Positions 43,951-53,942 of a stretch of DNA of 64,000 bases are shown piece after piece. The stretch comes from Locusta migratoria (lineage: Eukaryota; Arthropoda; Insecta; Orthoptera; Acrididae): assembly GCA_026315105.1 (NCBI GenBank), contig CM048744.1:365635159-365699158 (forward strand). Reading direction: 5' to 3'. A program made the translations under genes and the position numbers. Below the pieces are notes generated by a model. It was not told the DNA's origin. It did no database searches and saw only the letters and a list, made by a program, of their open reading frames with translations. Positions within the stretch are counted from its first letter, which is position 1; each line of letters starts with the position of its first letter.

Positions 43951-44304
43951 TTTATTTTCCTTGACCGGTTTCAATGATTTAAATCATCATCTTCAGAGTG
44001 GTTTACAACATCTTCACTTAGGAACACATGTCAAGTAAAGAGGTTCTCGTCGATATGTAAAAAGAATAAAAAAGCATGGTCAACATGTTAAAAAATACGT
44101 CACCAAATTGGATCACCAATAAGTCATATTTACCTCTTAATGACGATTCATTTTGGTGCCATATTTTTAATATGTCGACCATGCTATTTAATTTTTTTTA
44201 TATCTCGACGAGAAACACTTTATTTGACTTGTGCTCCTAAGCGACCTTGTAAACCATGCTGAAGATTATGATTTAAATCATTGAAACCGGTCAAGGAAAA
44301 TAAA
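43951..44304. repeat. 354 bp palindromic element with hammerhead-like ends
   Basis: Left arm ttttccttgaccggtttcaa, then 'tgatttaaatcatcatcttcag'-type sequence pairs with the right arm ending tgaaaccggtcaaggaaaat. Pairing continues inward (e.g. acatgtcaagtaaagaggtt against the complement of caagtcaaataaagtgtttc) to about 44130. Each end carries a CTGAAGA...GAAACCGG hammerhead-like core reading outwards, but with poor stem I. The structure matches other inverted Penelope-like derivatives here. Confidence 0.8.
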
Positions 44305-44564
44305 TATGTTTTATCAGCGATCTTGGAATGACAACCTAAAGAAGGTGAGTTTTTATTAACATTTAAATATATAGCTCTCCATTTTTATAGCATTCCAGGT
44401 AACCAATACATAAAAAAATTATCGATCTTTATTTTTGTAAATTTGGTACACATGTCCCGGACATATGTCCAGTTTCAAGTGTATAGCATACTTTGTTTTT
44501 GACCGATAGACGGGTTAGACGTGTTTTAGTGTGCCTGGCGATGTTCTATTATCATAAAAATGGA

Positions 44565-45480
44565 GTAAAATTTTGTGTGAAAAATGGAATGAAGTTCTCT
44601 GAAACACTTAAAATGTTTACAATGGCATACGGTGATTCTGTTATCAGTAAAAAAAATATTTACAAGTGGTACAACCTCTCCCAAGATCCCATTGACGAAC
44701 CTTGCTTTGGACGCCCCAGCACATCAACAACAGATGATAACGACGAAGGTGTAAAGAAAATTGTTTTGGAAACATCTCGAATTACCGTAAGAGAAGTTGT
44801 TGAGGATGTTGGCATATTGGTCGGCTCGTGTCATGCAATTTTTTTCCGTATTTTTTGGGCATAAGATGTGTGTCAGAGAAATTTGTCGAAAACTTCTTAG
44901 TTTTCATCAGCAGAATCGTCGCATGAGTATCGATCAGGAGCTCTTTAATGACTTCAGTGACGATCCTGATTTGCTCCGACGGTCGTAACTGGTGGGGTAT
45001 AAGGTTATGACGTCGAAACCAAAGTCCAATCGTCTCAATGGAAGTATTCTGGAGAGCCAAGACCGGGAAAAGTACTTGATGAAATGTCAAAGTTTCCTCC
45101 TTTTTTTAATTACTATGACGTAGTGCATCATCAGTTTTTGCCGCAATGTCGTACGGTCAATAAGGAATATTGCATTGACGTAATGCGCCGTTTGCGACAA
45201 GCAATACGCAAAAAAGTCCGGAATTGTGTCCTCCTGCGACTTTTTGCTGTTCCCAAAACTGAACAGACCTATGAAATGTAGAGGATTTACAATGATTGAG
45301 GAAATAGAAACTGCATCGCTCGCAGTACTCAAGACTGTATGAGAAGTGTTTCGATGATTCGAAGAATCATTGGCGTAAGTATACCGTAGAGGACGTCACA
45401 GAAAAAATTGGAACATTTCCACAATCCAATAAAGCTAGAAGCGATGAAGGAAAGAAATTTAGTTCATAGTGATTGAATTC
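44565..45480 (+). pseudogene. mariner-type transposase, internally deleted
   Basis: Frame 44493-44864 includes VKFCVKNGMKFSETLKMFTM, ISKKNIYKWYN, then CFGRPSTSTTDDNDEGVKKI and ITVREVVEDVG, the paired helix-turn-helix region of mariner transposases. Sequence continues in shifted frames: RKLLSFHQQNRRMSIDQEL, DPDLLRRS, YDVETK, and from 45116 'VVHHQFLPQCRTVNKEYCI'. The first catalytic block is damaged (the GDES region reads tggtggggtataagg), and the second Asp block (HHDNAPAH in the family) is deleted between about 45225 and 45240. A C-terminal trace follows. Terminal repeats were not found. Confidence 0.82.
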
Positions 45481-45527
45481 TTGCAATCTTTGCCATTTAG
45501 GAAATATTGATGTCAATTACATTTTTT

Positions 45528-45822
45528 TAAATTGCATCCTTTAGATGGTATCCTCCTGGCCTCCTGTACGAATACAGAACTATCGTTACTGGGCATAGAT
45601 AAATCCTAATGACGTGCATGAGCGCCTTTTAAACAGTAGTAAAGTGGGTGTTTCATCACATGGGATTATCAGACCGTATTTTTTCGCAAATGAAGAGAAT
45701 TCGGGATGAAATTCACAGCATCCCAGCTGAGATGTTGCAGCAATCAATGAGGAATCTCCACAGTAGATTCCACGAATGTATTCGTACAGGAGGACGCCAT
45801 CCATCTAAAGGACGTAATTAAT
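45528..45822 (+). pseudogene. IS630/mariner-type transposase fragments with inverted ends
   Basis: Two joined pieces: YRYWA-stop-INPNDVHERL with GIIRPYFFA (45580-45700), a block preceding the second catalytic Asp in a Tc/mariner-type family, and directly after it MKRIRDEIHSIPAEMLQQSM then HECIRTGGRHPSK (45690-45822), its C-terminus. About 250 codons are deleted between. The end of the C-terminal block recurs inverted at 45528-45576 (plus tcctgtacgaataca against tgtattcgtacagga). I cannot name the subfamily. Confidence 0.65.
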
Positions 45823-46145
45823 ATATATGTTTTGTAAATGGTGAAGTTGTAAGATTTCAATTACTACGAATTGAACTTCTTTTCTTCATCACTTCTAGTT
45901 ATATTAGGTCGTGGAAATCACGTTTTTCTGTATCAGCCTGTATCTGAGGGGGATTACTTTGAAGGTGTCAAATTAATCTTGATGAATAAGTAAATACTTT
46001 TTCATAAATATATAAAGTCATCTTACATTTTGGTCACACGTCGTATATGATGTTGCGATGGTGCAGCTCTTGTTTCTTCCGTGCTTGCTGCGATAGATTT
46101 GTGAAGAAATCCGCCTTATACAAGACACCTTGTATTATTTTTATT

Positions 46146-46187
46146 ACCCAGACATGTTTCGGTACTTATTATGCATAGTCTGTGGGT
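46146..46187 (-). ncRNA. Decayed hammerhead-like tail
   Basis: Minus strand: ACCCA, CAGACTATGC, CGAAACATGTC, TGGGT. The outer ACCCA/TGGGT pairing and GAAA remain, but the CUGANGA box is replaced. It lies beside the palindrome at 46224-46712. Confidence 0.3.
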
Positions 46188-46223
46188 TTTTCCTTTTATT
46201 TTCTAGAAAAAATATGTTACTGC

Positions 46224-46712
46224 TTTTTGATTATACAGTCATTTGGACGAGTAGTTTGATTTGACGATTATGTTAGATATATTAGGCCTAATTTCGTTTA
46301 CAATACTTACATAATGTCATTCTCAGGATTTTCATCTGCTTTAATTGATGGCAAGTTTTCACAACTTGTCATCTGCAAAGAACAAAAAGTTGTTATTTTG
46401 AAAACCAATTAATATATTATACATTCACCAGGAAGTTCTGTTCAAAAATAGTTCTGTGTGGCTGTTCAGTGGCTTAGTTTTCAACATAATTTGCAGCGGA
46501 AGGGGAATATATAGTAAATCTATTAGTTTTCGAAATAAAAACGTTTGGTTCTTTGCATGTGACAAGCTGTGAAAACTTGTCATTGCTCAACTAAAGCAGA
46601 TTAAAATCCTGAGAATGACATTATGTAAGAATAGTGAACAAAATTTGGCCTAATGTATCTAACAAAATTGTCAAATTAAACAACACGTCCAAATGACTGT
46701 ATAATCAAAAAA
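46224..46712. repeat. 489 bp palindromic element
   Basis: Arms of about 195-205 bp pair from the outside (tttttgattatacagtcatt against the complement of aatgactgtataatcaaaaa) through 'aatgtcattctcaggatttt' to about 46418 and 46508, leaving a loop of about 90 bp. No coding sequence is visible. The Tc1 element at 46746 lies just outside the right arm. Confidence 0.85.
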
Positions 46713-46745
46713 CTGTAAAGCGTTTTCTTCACAAAAAACTCATCG

Positions 46746-48009
46746 CACACTCATGGCCATTAAAATTGCTACACCACGAAGATGACGTGCTCCAGACGCG
46801 AAATTTAACCAGCAGGAAGAAGATGCTGTGATATGCAAGTGATTAGCTTTTCAGAGCATTCACACAAAGTTGGTGCCGGTGGCGACATCTATAACATGCT
46901 GCCATGAAGAAAGTTTCGAACCGATTTCTCATACACAAACAACAGTTGACCGACGTTGCCTGGTGTAACGTTATTGTGATGCTTCGTGTAAGGAGGAGAA
47001 ATGCGTATCATCACGTTTCCTACTTTGTTAAAGGTCGGATTGTAGCCTATCGCGATTGCGGTTTACCGTATCGCGACATTGGTGCTCGCGTTTGTCGCGA
47101 TCAAATGACTGTTAGCAGAATATGGAGTCGGTGGGTTCAGGAGGGCAATACGGAACGCCGTGCTGGATCCCAACGGTCTCGTGTCACTAGTAGTCGAGAT
47201 GACAGGCATCTTATCCACATGGCTGTAACGGATCGTGGAGCCAGGTCTCAGCAGCAGCATGGACTATCAGCTCGGAGCCATGGCTGCGATGGTGTACGCA
47301 ACGACGAACCTGGCTGCACGAATGCCAAAAGTAATTTTTTCGGATGAATCCAGGTTCTATTTACAGCATCATGATGGTCGCAACCGTGTTTGGCGATATC
47401 GCGGTGAACGCAAATTGGAAGCGTGTATTCGTCATCGCCATACTGGCGTATCACCCGGCGTGATGGTATGGAGTGTCATTGGTTACATATCTCGGTCACC
47501 TCTTGTTCGACGGCACTTTGAACAGTGGCCACTACATTTCAGATGTGTTACGACCCGTGGCTCTACCCTTCATTCGATCCCTGCGGATAATGCAGGGTAA
47601 TGCTCGACCACATGTTGCAGGTCCTGTACGGGCCTTTCTGACCTGGCCAGTACATTCTGCAGATCTCTCACCAATTGAAAACGTCTGGTCAATGGTGACC
47701 GAGCAACTAGCTCGTCACAGTACGCCAGTCACTAGTCTTGATGAACTGTGATATCGTGTTCAAGCTGTATGGGCATCTGTAACTGTCATGCCATCCAAGC
47801 TTTGTTTGACTCAATGCCCAAGCTTATCAAGTCAGTTATTACGGCCAGATGTGGTTGTTCTGGGTACTGATTTCTCAGTATCTATGCTCCGAAATTGCGT
47901 GAAAATGTATTCACATGTCAGTTCTTGTATAATATATATGTCCAATGAATACCCATTTATCATCTGCATTTCTTCTTGGTGTAGCAATTTTATTGGCGAG
48001 TGGTGTATA
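46746..48009 (+). mobile_element. Tc1-like transposon, both ends present
   Basis: Left end 'ggccattaaaattgctacacca' (46755-46775, shown here in part) is the inverse of the right end tggtgtagcaattttattgg (47978-47997), and the repeats extend outward to about 46746 and 48009, giving terminal inverted repeats of about 30 bp. Length (1.26 kb) is below a usual 1.6 kb Tc1 because of internal deletions. It contains a decayed transposase at 46904-47751. A truncated relative lies at 23800-24671. Confidence 0.88.
46904..47751 (+). pseudogene. Tc1-like transposase, inactivated
   Basis: Frame 46904-47347 holds the N-terminal paired-type DNA-binding region: YFVKGRIVAYRDCGLPYRDI, CRDQMTVSRIWSRWVQEG and SSRDDRHLI. 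A deletion at about 47250 removes part of the second half of the domain and shifts the frame. Frame 47235-47600 gives the first catalytic block (VIFSDESRFYL) and VSPGVMVWSVIGY. Frame 47473-47751 gives GNARPHVAGPVRAFL, where the second catalytic Asp is Gly, and SADLSPIENVWSMVTEQL with the final Glu. The D-to-G change and frameshifts rule out activity. Confidence 0.88.
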
Positions 48010-48129
48010 TTAAATCCGTATTCAGAGACTCAAGACGAAAACAACATCAGTGACAACGTTTCGACCGGCTCCCAGCCTAAGAAGCAGTAGACAAATCTGG
48101 ACTGTAAAAAGCAGGAAGTCCATTCAGTA

Positions 48130-48850
48130 TTCAGTTTGTCCGCGTCGCGGCACTACAGATCGCCGAGCGCTGCATTCTCCGGCGCGCATTCTCGCCGCCG
48201 AGTGCACTTAACGCGTGTTCGCAGGAGCGAGCCTCCAAATCGCAGCCCCGTTACCCGTGTTGGGGCGGCGGCAGGGAATTTGTTTCATTAAAGCGGCTGC
48301 CGGGTTCGCCTTGTTTGGGCGATAAAGAGCTGCTAGTGCTACCGGCGCGGCACGCCGCCGCTGACCTGCCTGGGCGCCACATTTGTCTTCCAATTTGCGG
48401 CGGGTTCCAGCGCCCCCTGGCCTGCAGGAAGCACGGCCAGCCCCCGCCTCCGCCGCCGGCATTCCACGCGGTCCCTCGCGTGTCCACTCGGCGCGGCCGC
48501 CTCATTAGCATAAGCGGCAAACTGGCCAGCCTGTGCCTCTGCCTCTGCTGGAACGCCGCTGCCGCCGCGCTGTTTGCCGGGTGTCCGTCCGCTGCCGCTG
48601 CCGCTGGCGCGCGCTCTCTATTCAGAATGCGCGTGTAGCGCGCGGCCCGCCTGCGCGAAGCACGCTACCACGACATCTAAGTAAGCGAGTACTATGTCCA
48701 CACATTTACAGAATAAATAGCCGGCCGCATCCGCCGCGCAGCACCGAATATCTCCGCCTGCCGAGTGCAAGATTGCGTTTTCTAAGCACAGACCGCGAGC
48801 GCGCGCGTTTTCCGACGGAGTAGTGGGCACATCGTTCGTCTTTATTCTGT
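48130..48850. promoter_or_regulatory. CpG-rich segment, candidate CpG island
   Basis: About 700 bp of strongly GC- and CpG-rich sequence with many gccgc/cgctgcc units, in sharp contrast to both flanks. Several long frames cross it on both strands (48315-48638 plus, 48208-48462 minus, 48251-48520 minus), as expected from stop-poor composition, and none resembles a known protein. It could be a host promoter or first exon; no TATA-like element or splice context allows me to choose a strand. Confidence 0.4.
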
Positions 48851-49030
48851 TCAGATTCCCGCCCTATAGTGGGATTGAAGGAAGAGGAAAGTGAGTGTAC
48901 CAGCTGAAAAATGCTCCCGTTGGAGCACAAAAAAGAATATGTATCTTCCTAACAACACTGACAGAGCCAAGTGGGCAGGGGCGCCCTCAAGTATTTTGCC
49001 GAGCCCTATTGTGGCGCTAATGCTCCAATG

Positions 49031-49163
49031 TGCGAGGCCGTTCCCCGTCGGGGGTTCGAATTCTCTCTGGGGATTGGATGTTTGTGCGGTCTTTAGTATA
49101 CGGTGGTTTACAAGTAGTTTGTAGGTTTAGGGACTGATGACCCGGCAGTAAAGTCCCGTAAGA
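49031..49163 (+). mobile_element. SINE fragment (family 1 body, diverged head)
   Basis: B-box region cgggggttcgaattctctct, then 'ggatgtttgtgcggtctttag' and 'tttagggactgatgacccgg' to taaagtcccgtaag. The first 20-30 bp of head and the tail are missing. Confidence 0.8.
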
Positions 49164-49209
49164 ATTACTGCGTGTGAGGTCCGCTTGATATGCAAAACAC
49201 TGTTTTATT

Positions 49210-49650
49210 GAATGAAACTTCACTCTGCAGCGGAGTGTGCGCTGATATGAAACTTCCTGGCAGATTAAAATTGTGTGCCGGAACCGGGACTCGAACCTGG
49301 GACCTTTGCCTTTCGCGGGCAAGCGCACTACCGACTGTGCTATCCCGACACGACTCACGATGCCGCCTCACAACTTTACTTCTGCCAGTACCTCGCCTCC
49401 TACTTTCCAAACTTCACAGAAGCTCTCCTGCAAACACGCAAGACTAGCACTCCTGGAAGAAAGGATGTGGTGGAGACATGGCTTAGCCACAGCCTAATGG
49501 ATGTTTCCAGAATGGTTGAAGTAAAGTTGTGGGGCGGCATCGTGAGTCGTGTCGGGATAGCACAGTCGGTAGTGCGCTTGCCCGCGAAAGGCAAAGGTCC
49601 CAGGTTCGAGTCCCGGTTCCGGCACACAATTTTAATCTGCCAGGAAGTTC
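49210..49650. mobile_element. 441 bp element with a tRNA-like unit in each inverted arm
   Basis: The left arm (about 49248-49373) and right arm (about 49537-49650) are inverted copies: gaaacttcctggcagattaa at the left, ttaatctgccaggaagttc at the right. Within each arm is a tRNA-like sequence (gggatagcacagtcggtag A-box type; cccaggttcgagtcccgg B-box type). The right unit reads plus, the left minus, so both run outward. An exact 12 bp direct repeat, cactgttttatt, flanks the whole (49198-49209 and 49651-49662). The left end carries an extra 'cactctgcagcggagtgtgc' not mirrored at the right. One arm recurs at 18123-18207. Confidence 0.88.
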
Positions 49651-49973
49651 CACTGTTTTATTATGCACCCAAACTAGTTTTACTACTGTGCTAGTTGTAA
49701 ATTTAGAAGGGAAGAATCTAAGACTCCCTCCCCTCTGGACAAGCGTGATCCTAAAAGGCTGAGGCAGGAAATAGGGAAACAGACCTATAGTACTGCAGTC
49801 TTGGTCTTTAAAATGGCGTTTGTCCAAGAAGTATACCCACTGGTGAGCATCACCTCGCAGCAGGAGGAGCCCTCTTTTGGGGGGGGGGGGGGGGCGCTGG
49901 TCTAGGACTCAAATTCAGGAGGGTCTATCTAGATCGCGGTGCCCTCATTTTTGTCTGTGAGGGGGAGCATTCA

Positions 49974-50372
49974 GCAGTATGGTTTAAGGACAAGGTGCCC
50001 ATGATATCCCCGTGGGAGGATGCGAAGCTGCAGGTCAAGACTGCAACAGAACTCCTGAAGACCGCAAAGGTATTATAGGTTCCAAAGATCCTTAAGGATG
50101 TCTCTCCAAAGACTCTGTTCGAGAAAATAAGGGTCCAGAACCCGAAAGTCTCAACAGAGGATTGGAGGTTAATTAACCAAAAGGTCGTTCCGGACGGACG
50201 AACCCTGGTGGTGGAGGTCGGAGAGAAGTCCCTGAAGGCATTGCTAGAGCAAGGCCTGAAACTGTTTTTAGGGTTCTCGCAGGTCGCCGTCAGGGTAATC
50301 AAAGACCTTAAAGGCAATAATGGCAGCAAGATGGAGACTGGAAGTGCTGCTGATAAACCTGCAGCACAGTAA
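49974..50372 (+). pseudogene. LINE ORF1 C-terminal domain (DUF4780-like)
   Basis: Apart from one in-frame TAG after TATELLKTAKVL, the frame is continuous: TLFEKIRVQNPKVSTEDWRL, VVPDGRTLVVEVGEKSLKAL, LEQGLKLFLGFSQVAVRV, ending KPAAQ. The block order (I-x-x-QN then W, a Gly-rich turn, then the G-x-x-LF-x-G strand) resembles the DUF4780 domain found in insect LINE ORF1 proteins, likely an RNA-binding fold. The N-terminal part is not recognisable. The last 53 bases overlap the start of ORF2. Confidence 0.65.
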
Positions 50373-51415
50373 AGGGGCCACTGCTGCCCTGAGCCGTCGC
50401 CTGGGGAGACAGGTGAGTCAGGTGGCCCTGATACAAGAACCCTATTTATACAAAGGGGGTGTATCGGGCCTCGGTGGTACTGGATGTAAGCTGATTTAAG
50501 CAAGAAATCTAAAAAACTCCAGAACATGCATTTATGTTTATACCAATGATGGATTTTTATTCCAGGGACCTGGTGACCTTGAGGATGCAGCAACGTGAGG
50601 AATGTATTACGAGGGAAATTGTTTTGGACTCAGCATACCTTCCTTGCGAAGACAGCTCTCCTCCTTCTTTGGAAGTGAGGAGACTGACGGAAGCCTGCCA
50701 TCGGCAAGGTGACGAACTGTTGGAGGGATGTGATGCCAGTGCCCACAATCTATCGTGGGGCAGCATAGACACCAACAGTAGAGGTGAGCACCTTCTTGAA
50801 TTTCTCTTATCTAACAACTTGGAGATCCTGAATAGGGTTGATGAACCTACATTCAGAAACAGTAGAAGGGAAGAAGTAATTGACATAACTTTTGGTTCCA
50901 TGATGATGGGAAGTTACGTCAAACAGTGGCACGTGGTCCTGGAGTCATCCTCATCAGATCACATGTATATTAAATTCAAGGTTGAAATGGGATCCAGACA
51001 GACCATGGCCTATAGGAATCCCAGGAAAACGGACAGGGAGACATATAGAAGAGACCTTGACTTCAGCCTATCGGAAATTAAAACTTCGATAAGGAATCCA
51101 GCAGAGTTTGAGGAAGTAGCAGAGGCCATAACCTCTGCTATAGTGACCTCATACCAGGTCAACTGCTCAATCACAAAGAAGTGCACAATCAGGAGTGTGT
51201 CTTGGTGGAATAATAACCTGGAAATGCAAAGGAAACAGGTACAAAGACTGTTTAACCTTGTGAGGCGCAAAGTACAATGGGCAAAGTATCGTGAGGCCCT
51301 TGTCAATTACAACCTTGCCATCAGACGGGCAAAGGAGGCATCCTGGAAGGTATTCTGTGGAAAGTGGAGGGCGCAATCCTCACTAGGGTACCAACTAATC
51401 CAGGAGGAACATTGA
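50320..51415 (+). pseudogene. LINE ORF2, APE-type endonuclease
   Basis: Starts MAARWRLEVLLINLQHSKGA, then VALIQEPYLYKGGVSGLGG, the first endonuclease blocks (N and catalytic-type E), followed by a stop. A second frame (50534-51415) carries DASAHNLSWGSIDTNSRGEH (the GDxNAH-type block, here CDASAH), EVIDITFGS and SSSSDHMYIKF (the SDH block), and then the linker SWWNNNLEMQRKQVQRLFN. Catalytic His of SDH is present; the Asn of the DxNAH block is Ser. A frameshift near 50580 and stops prevent expression. Confidence 0.82.
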
Positions 51416-52489
51416 GGAAGGAAGATGGGGAGTATACAAAGACAGCACATGAAATGCTGGAACTGCTCCTCATGACTCACTTTCCTCAATATACTCTGGG
51501 GGATAACTCAGACCGGAATGCGACTCCTGAGAGACAACGGTTCTCAGGTATTCGCAAGGAGGACTGGGATTTGGCCAAGGAGTGTGTCGATTTCAGTAAG
51601 GTCCGATGGGCGGTGGGAACATTTCAACCGTTCAAGTCACCTGGCCCCGATGGAATTTTTCCAGCTCTCCTGCAACAAGCGGTAGAAAATCTTATCAGAT
51701 TCCTATGCAGGTTATTCAGGGTTAGCCTAGCAGCAGGAATCATTCCCAATGCCTGGAGGGCAGTGAAGGTTGTCTTCATTCCTAAACCAGGGAGAATTGA
51801 TCATACCAAGGCCAAGGATATGTGACCAATCAGCCTGTCCTTCATTCTTCAGACATTGGAAAAGTTGGTTAATGTGCATGTTGGAGAAAGGAGTTAAAGT
51901 AGAGCTCCTCTACATTCAAACCATTCAACTATCAGCCAGGTAAATCATGTGAGTCAGCTCTCCACCAACTCGTTGGGAAGGTGGAGAAAGCACTAACTTT
52001 CAGGAAATAGCCCTCTGTATCTTCCTGGACATCGAGGGGGCTTTTAGCAACACGACCTTCGATTCCATGGTTAGGGCAGCAGAGGTGCATGACCTAGGAA
52101 CCACTATATGTAGGTGGACTAGGGCCATGCTCAGTGGAAGAAAGGTAGAGGCTACCATGATGAATGAAAAAATGGTAATCAACACCACTAGGGGTTGCCC
52201 GCAAGGAGGAGTTCTTTCCCCTTTATTGTGGAATCTAGTGGTGAATGATCTCATTGGAGAAGTAAACTCTAGGCAGTACTTTTGCCAAGGATACGCAAAT
52301 GGTCTTGTCATAGTAATACTTGGCAAATTTGCTGCGACAGTCAAGAATATGGCACAAGGTGCGTTGGACATTGTGCAAGACTGGTGCAGAAAACAAGATC
52401 TGGGGGTTAGTCCTAAGAAGACTGTTGTTGTACCATTCACAAAGAAGCACATCCAACATTCAAGTTGGAATTCTAAAGCTTTTCAATGA
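51364..52489 (+). pseudogene. LINE ORF2, reverse transcriptase with mutated active site
   Basis: First RT blocks at 51364-51825: QPFKSPGPDGIFPALLQQ and AWRAVKVVFIPKPG, then after a stop PISLSFILQTLEKLV. The palm follows in another frame (52014-52489): FLDIEGAFSNTTFDSM (first catalytic Asp present), TRGCPQGGVLSPLLWNLVVN, then GYANGLVIV where the family has GYADDLVIV, so both catalytic Asp residues are lost (YADD to YANG). Then SPKKTVVVPFTKK. The enzyme would be dead even if the frame were whole. Confidence 0.86.
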
Positions 52490-52852
52490 AGCGCTACCTT
52501 TGAAGGGGACAGTGAAATCTAGGGGTTACCCTAGATGAGAAACTGACATGGACCCCTCACATCAAGAATATTTGCTCCAAAGAAAAAGGTACTCTAGTAA
52601 GTACCAGAGGAGAGCTTGTGGCAAAAATTGGGGCCCAAGGGTATGTACTGGATATACTCCACAGTGATTAGACCCAGAATCACCTATGGGGCGGTCGTGT
52701 GGTATAAGAAGGTAGAACAGCAGGTTGCTGCTAAGGAGTTTGGTAAGGTGCAGAGTTAGTCTTCTTAGCCATAATAGGCGGAATTAGCAGCACACCAACT
52801 GCTGGGATGGAAACCATGCTGGATATTCCCCCCATTACACCTTTGGGTCAAG

Positions 52853-53741
52853 ATGGAGGCAGCGGATGGTGCATACAGACTCAAAACTGGCAAAAACTGG
52901 AACTCTTTGGGATATCCAGAATCACACACTAAAATAGTGAATAAGGTAAATATAGGAAAGGTTGGGGAAATGCCTGCCGACTATATTATAACTCCATACT
53001 GCTTCAACAAGCCTTTCAATATATCAATTGGAAGTAGGGAGCAGTGGGGCATATTGTCTGGTTCACTGACGAGTCAAAATCAGACCAAGGCGTTGGGGCC
53101 GGGGTATATGGGGTGCAGCCAAGACTGGAGGTCTAAAATTGTTGCAGAATGTCACAGGGTTCTGGTGGAGCTAGGGGAAAGCAATAGAGTAAACCTATTG
53201 TGGGTCCCTAGCCATTCGGGGATCAATGGCAACGAACATGCCGACAGATTAGCCAGGATGAGGGCAGAGACTCCATTTATTGGATTGGAACCTGTCCTGA
53301 CAATCACTAAGGCAATGATCAAATTGGAGCTACGTAACTGGCTCAGAAGAATATTGGACCAAAGTCTATCAACAAAAACATGCCAAGGTAATGATGCCAA
53401 AGTCATGTTTTAAAAGAAGCTCTGCAATCCTGGGCCTGAACAGGAGAGAGATTAGACCCGTGGTGGGATTGCTGACAGGCCATGGGAATATCAAAAAACA
53501 CCTACATACAATGGGAATAACAGAAGAGGACCCTAAATGTAGGATCTGTGATGACGGTGATGAAACTGCATCACATCTAATCTTCGAATGCATTGCATTG
53601 GAGAGTAAAAGGCACAGAACATTTGGGACAACCAGACCCGAAGAAACTGTGACTAATAAGGAACTGGTAAATGGACTCCTTGCACTCTTCAAGGCATTGG
53701 TTGGCTTTACTAGATATACAGGGAGCGATACCGCACAATAA
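52853..53741 (+). pseudogene. LINE ORF2, RNase H and Cys-His C-terminus
   Basis: Around 53055-53130 the translation gives WFTDESKSDQGVGAGVYG (the first RNase H Asp), then jumps directly to SKIVAECHRVLVELGESNRV, so about 45 codons with the middle RNase H residues are deleted. LLWVPSHSGINGNEHADRLA keeps the final His and Asp blocks. After a frameshift near 53390, frame 53391-53741 reads GLLTGHGNIKKHLHTMGI, then CRICDDGDETASHLIFEC, a C-x2-C-x8-H-x4-C motif typical of the I/R1-group C-terminus. RNase H would remove template RNA in a live element. Confidence 0.86.
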
Positions 53742-53896
53742 ACTTAGTTTCGGTGCGGGCAGTGGCGGGTTGGTCCAAGACTGTTTTTCTTCCCTGAGAA
53801 AATCAAATCAAATCAAATCAGTCTTCATCCCAACATTTTTTGTAGGCCTTTAGTAAGTGATCCGCAACAGTTGTTCATTATAACTTTGTTATTTTT

Positions 53897-53942
53897 ATGC
53901 ACCATCAGAGTTTCGAGAGCTATGTATGATCATCAGGTGCAT
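53897..53942 (-). ncRNA. Hammerhead-like motif with perfect stem I but poor stem II
   Basis: Minus strand: ATGCAC (stem I), CTGATGA, extra T, CATACATAGCTCTC (no clear stem II), GAAA, CTCTGATG, GTGCAT (stem I partner, 6 bp). The base before the predicted cleavage site would be G, which hammerheads do not accept. So the outline is present but activity is unlikely. Confidence 0.4.

Larger units (their letters stand above)
49757..53822 (+). mobile_element. I/R1-like LINE with RNase H, decayed
   Basis: In order: ORF1 remnant, ORF2 endonuclease, RT, RNase H and a Cys-His C-terminal motif, followed by aaatc tandem units at about 53801-53820 that mark the 3' end. ORF1 and ORF2 overlap (ORF2 ATG at 50320, ORF1 stop at 50370-50372). 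Possession of RNase H and a terminal short tandem repeat is typical of the I group. There are many stops and several internal deletions. A second partial copy is at 63619-64000. Confidence 0.85.

Noticed and set aside
43951..44304. Active hammerhead ribozymes at both ends
   Set aside because: Core boxes are present but the flanking sequences do not pair to form stem I.
48208..48823. Several long overlapping frames on both strands
   Set aside because: Expected from stop-poor CpG-rich DNA; no recognisable protein sequence on either strand.
49547..49625. Functional tRNA with the anticodon loop cgcgaaa
   Set aside because: It is part of an inverted repeat with a second copy at 49260-49350 and an element-type target duplication; the base before the anticodon is not T.
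49017..49827. Frames of 74-139 codons on both strands around the twin-tRNA element
   Set aside because: They read through SINE and tRNA-like sequence; the similar peptides on both strands arise from the inverted arms.
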